A stretch of DNA of 43,475 nt, taken from Bradyrhizobium sp. WSM1743 (GTDB lineage Bacteria > Pseudomonadota > Alphaproteobacteria > Rhizobiales > Xanthobacteraceae). Below the pieces are notes generated by a model. The model ran no database searches. It was not told where the DNA came from and worked only from the letters and a program-made list of their open reading frames with translations. Every line of letters begins with the position of its first letter. The first letter of the stretch is position 1. The stretch covers positions 1-43,475 of the forward strand of contig NZ_AXAZ01000072.1 in the NCBI RefSeq assembly GCF_000473065.1, given 5' to 3'. Made by a program: the position numbers and the translations under genes. Positions 42,466-43,475 of this stretch are shown piece after piece.

Positions 42466-42798
42466 TCACGACGTACGGACCTGTGCTCGCTCCCGCTTGA
42501 CTTCCTCAGCGTCCTTGTCATCGATACTCATAAGCGAGTTTTTGGCATCGCCATGAACTTTCAGGAGTTCGTCGAGCTTGGCATGTATGGCTTGCGTGTC
42601 GCGGTACTCGGCGCGTTGGATAACGAGGGTCATTCCCCAGGTAGCGAGAGTGGCAGGCGAATGCCACTCTCGGCCATTGCCGAAGACGACCCAAAGCGCG
42701 GCATAAACGAGAAACACGACGAACGCGGCTGGCCGCGCGGCCAGCACGCCGATATTGGTCAACCAGCCTCGGACTTCCTTCAGGGCCATGGCAATCAA
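42466..42798 (-). CDS. Low-affinity iron permease-like small membrane protein
   Basis: A 110-residue protein (ATG 42798, or 42786 giving MALKEVRGW). It carries ARPAAFVVFLVYAALWVVFG, WHSPATLATWGMTLVIQRAE and RDTQAIHAKLDELL, which match the bacterial family annotated as low-affinity iron permease (PF04120). Two membrane segments precede a charged cytoplasmic tail. An iron-transport function in bacteria is not well established. It appears intact and lies just downstream of the broken ligase. Confidence 0.85.
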   Translation of the reverse strand: MIAMALKEVRGWLTNIGVLAARPAAFVVFLVYAALWVVFGNGREWHSPATLATWGMTLVIQRAEYRDTQAIHAKLDELLKVHGDAKNSLMSIDDKDAEEVKRERAQVRTS

Positions 42799-42830
42799 CG
42801 TGGCGCTGCTTTTGTCGGTTCCACGAACCC

Positions 42831-43186
42831 CTACAGCTCGCGCTCCATTGCGGGGTGACTACGGTTCTTGACCTTGATCCAGAATTTTTGCCGGCCGCCG
42901 CGGTAAGGCCGATCGCGATGTTTGGAGACCAAGGCCCATCCGGCACGCCGCCCGGAAGAGGTCGCGACCTATTTCGCCGCGTTCGAACGGTGCCACCGTG
43001 ATCCCGTCCGCACGCCGTGCCAGTAGCCTCTCTAGGTTTGTCTTGCGGAGGTGCAGAGGCAGACCGCGTAAGTCGTCGCCGCCCATCACCAGAATATCGA
43101 AGGCGTATAGCTGCACCTCATGGTCGTATAGCCGGCTGTGCAGCGCGTTGAAGTCGCTGATGCCGTCCACGCCGAGGATCACGGTG
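42831..43186 (-). pseudogene. ATP-dependent DNA ligase fragment
   Basis: The relic reads VILGVDGISDFNALHSR, EVQLYAFDILVMGGDDLR, LPLHLRKTNLERLLARR and GEIGRDLFRAACRMGLG, matching the nucleotidyltransferase core of LigD/LigC-type ATP-dependent ligases (the YAFDIL and R-K-x-L-x-R-LL motifs). Near 42940 the frame shifts by one base and continues LVSKHRDRPYRGGRQKFWIK, VKNRSHPAMEREL, ending at TAG 42831-42833. The N-terminal adenylation site (KxDG) is missing: the fragment stops where the IS21-type element begins. Loss of function is certain. Confidence 0.88.
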
Positions 43187-43475
43187 TCAATCGGCTTGCA
43201 AATTTGACCCCTCATCGGCGTCCAATTTTGACCCCTTCGGACGGCGGGCTTTGCTGGTAGCGCTCGTCTCGTCGGAGCTGGCCGGGGTTGCGGAGACGAG
43301 ACGAGCGCGGGTGATGTGATCGTCGTCTCGGCTTTTGAATCGCCAACTGTCGTTGCCGGTCTCGACGATGTCGCAGTGGTGGGTCAACCTGTCGAGCAAC
43401 GCTGTGGTCATCTTGGCATCGCCGAACACGCTGGGCCATTCGCCGAAGGCGAGATTGGTGGTGACGATGACGGAA
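43187..43475 (-). mobile_element. istB: IS21-family istB C-terminal part and element end
   Basis: The frame entering from the window edge reads VIVTTNLAFGEWPSVFGDAK, MTTALLDRLTHHCDIVETG and NDSWRFKSR, the C-terminal end of the IS21 helper ATPase IstB, which assists the IstA transposase. The frame ends at TGA 43187-43189. The element end is marked by two copies of AATTT(T)GACCCC (43201-43211 and 43224-43235), the repeated terminal pattern of IS21 elements. The element abuts the broken ligase. The Walker motifs and istA lie outside the window. Confidence 0.92.

Overview
The window reads as a chromosomal segment of a Bradyrhizobium-like alphaproteobacterium (Rhizobiales, Nitrobacteraceae). The grounds are high GC with strong GC3 bias, a eukaryotic-type glutamine synthetase II paired with a small divergent gstI-like gene, several small proteins typical of bradyrhizobia, and palindromic intergenic repeats of the kind scattered through Bradyrhizobium genomes. 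The genus assignment rests on recall of these families, not on a search.

Layout. Positions 1-207 hold the 5' end of an IS701-type transposase. 441-4457 is a minus-strand four-gene operon: a metallophosphoesterase, two sugar/glycerol-phosphate-type ABC permeases and a periplasmic binding protein, with no ATPase gene. 4678-6424 carries selO and a small co-directional gene broken by an in-frame stop. aspS, a large exported AsmA-like protein, malic enzyme, a DoxX protein and an AraC regulator (with an early stop near its end) follow to about 14.75 kb. 15.2-21.4 kb is mostly envelope-related: a DHFR-like protein, polysaccharide deacetylase, glutathione peroxidase, L,D-transpeptidase, CreA and small secreted proteins. 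21.4-25.1 kb holds a MocR regulator divergent from a pyridoxamine-oxidase-like protein, then an M20 deacylase.

25.3-28.2 kb is a complete three-step tryptophan-to-anthranilate operon: an alpha/beta-hydrolase formamidase, tryptophan 2,3-dioxygenase and kynureninase. Then come a BtuF-like protein, a PaaI thioesterase, a GNAT acetyltransferase, a DUF2161 nuclease-fold protein, an SDR, a tyrosine-phosphatase-like protein and an MliC-like inhibitor. At 33.7-35.5 kb lies the nitrogen-assimilation module gstI-glnII, with a well-formed sigma-54 promoter and a hairpin at the predicted glnII mRNA 5' end. 35.6-38.5 kb contains two paralogous GrlR-like proteins flanking a Sel1-repeat protein and a 49-residue basic protein.

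From 38.5 kb to the end the character changes. Coding density falls and relics appear: a SAM-domain adenylate cyclase with frameshifts and an internal deletion, and an ATP-dependent DNA ligase fragment next to an IS21-family element whose istB runs off the window. Intact genes here are few (a small Arg/Asp-rich secreted protein and a low-affinity iron permease-like protein).

I found no CRISPR array, tRNA, rRNA, prophage or obvious defence island. The strongest candidates for follow-up are the gstI/glnII leader, the GrlR-like cassette, the palindrome with three half-sites at 20.4 kb, the two genes with single in-frame stops, and the three copies of a large compound palindrome.
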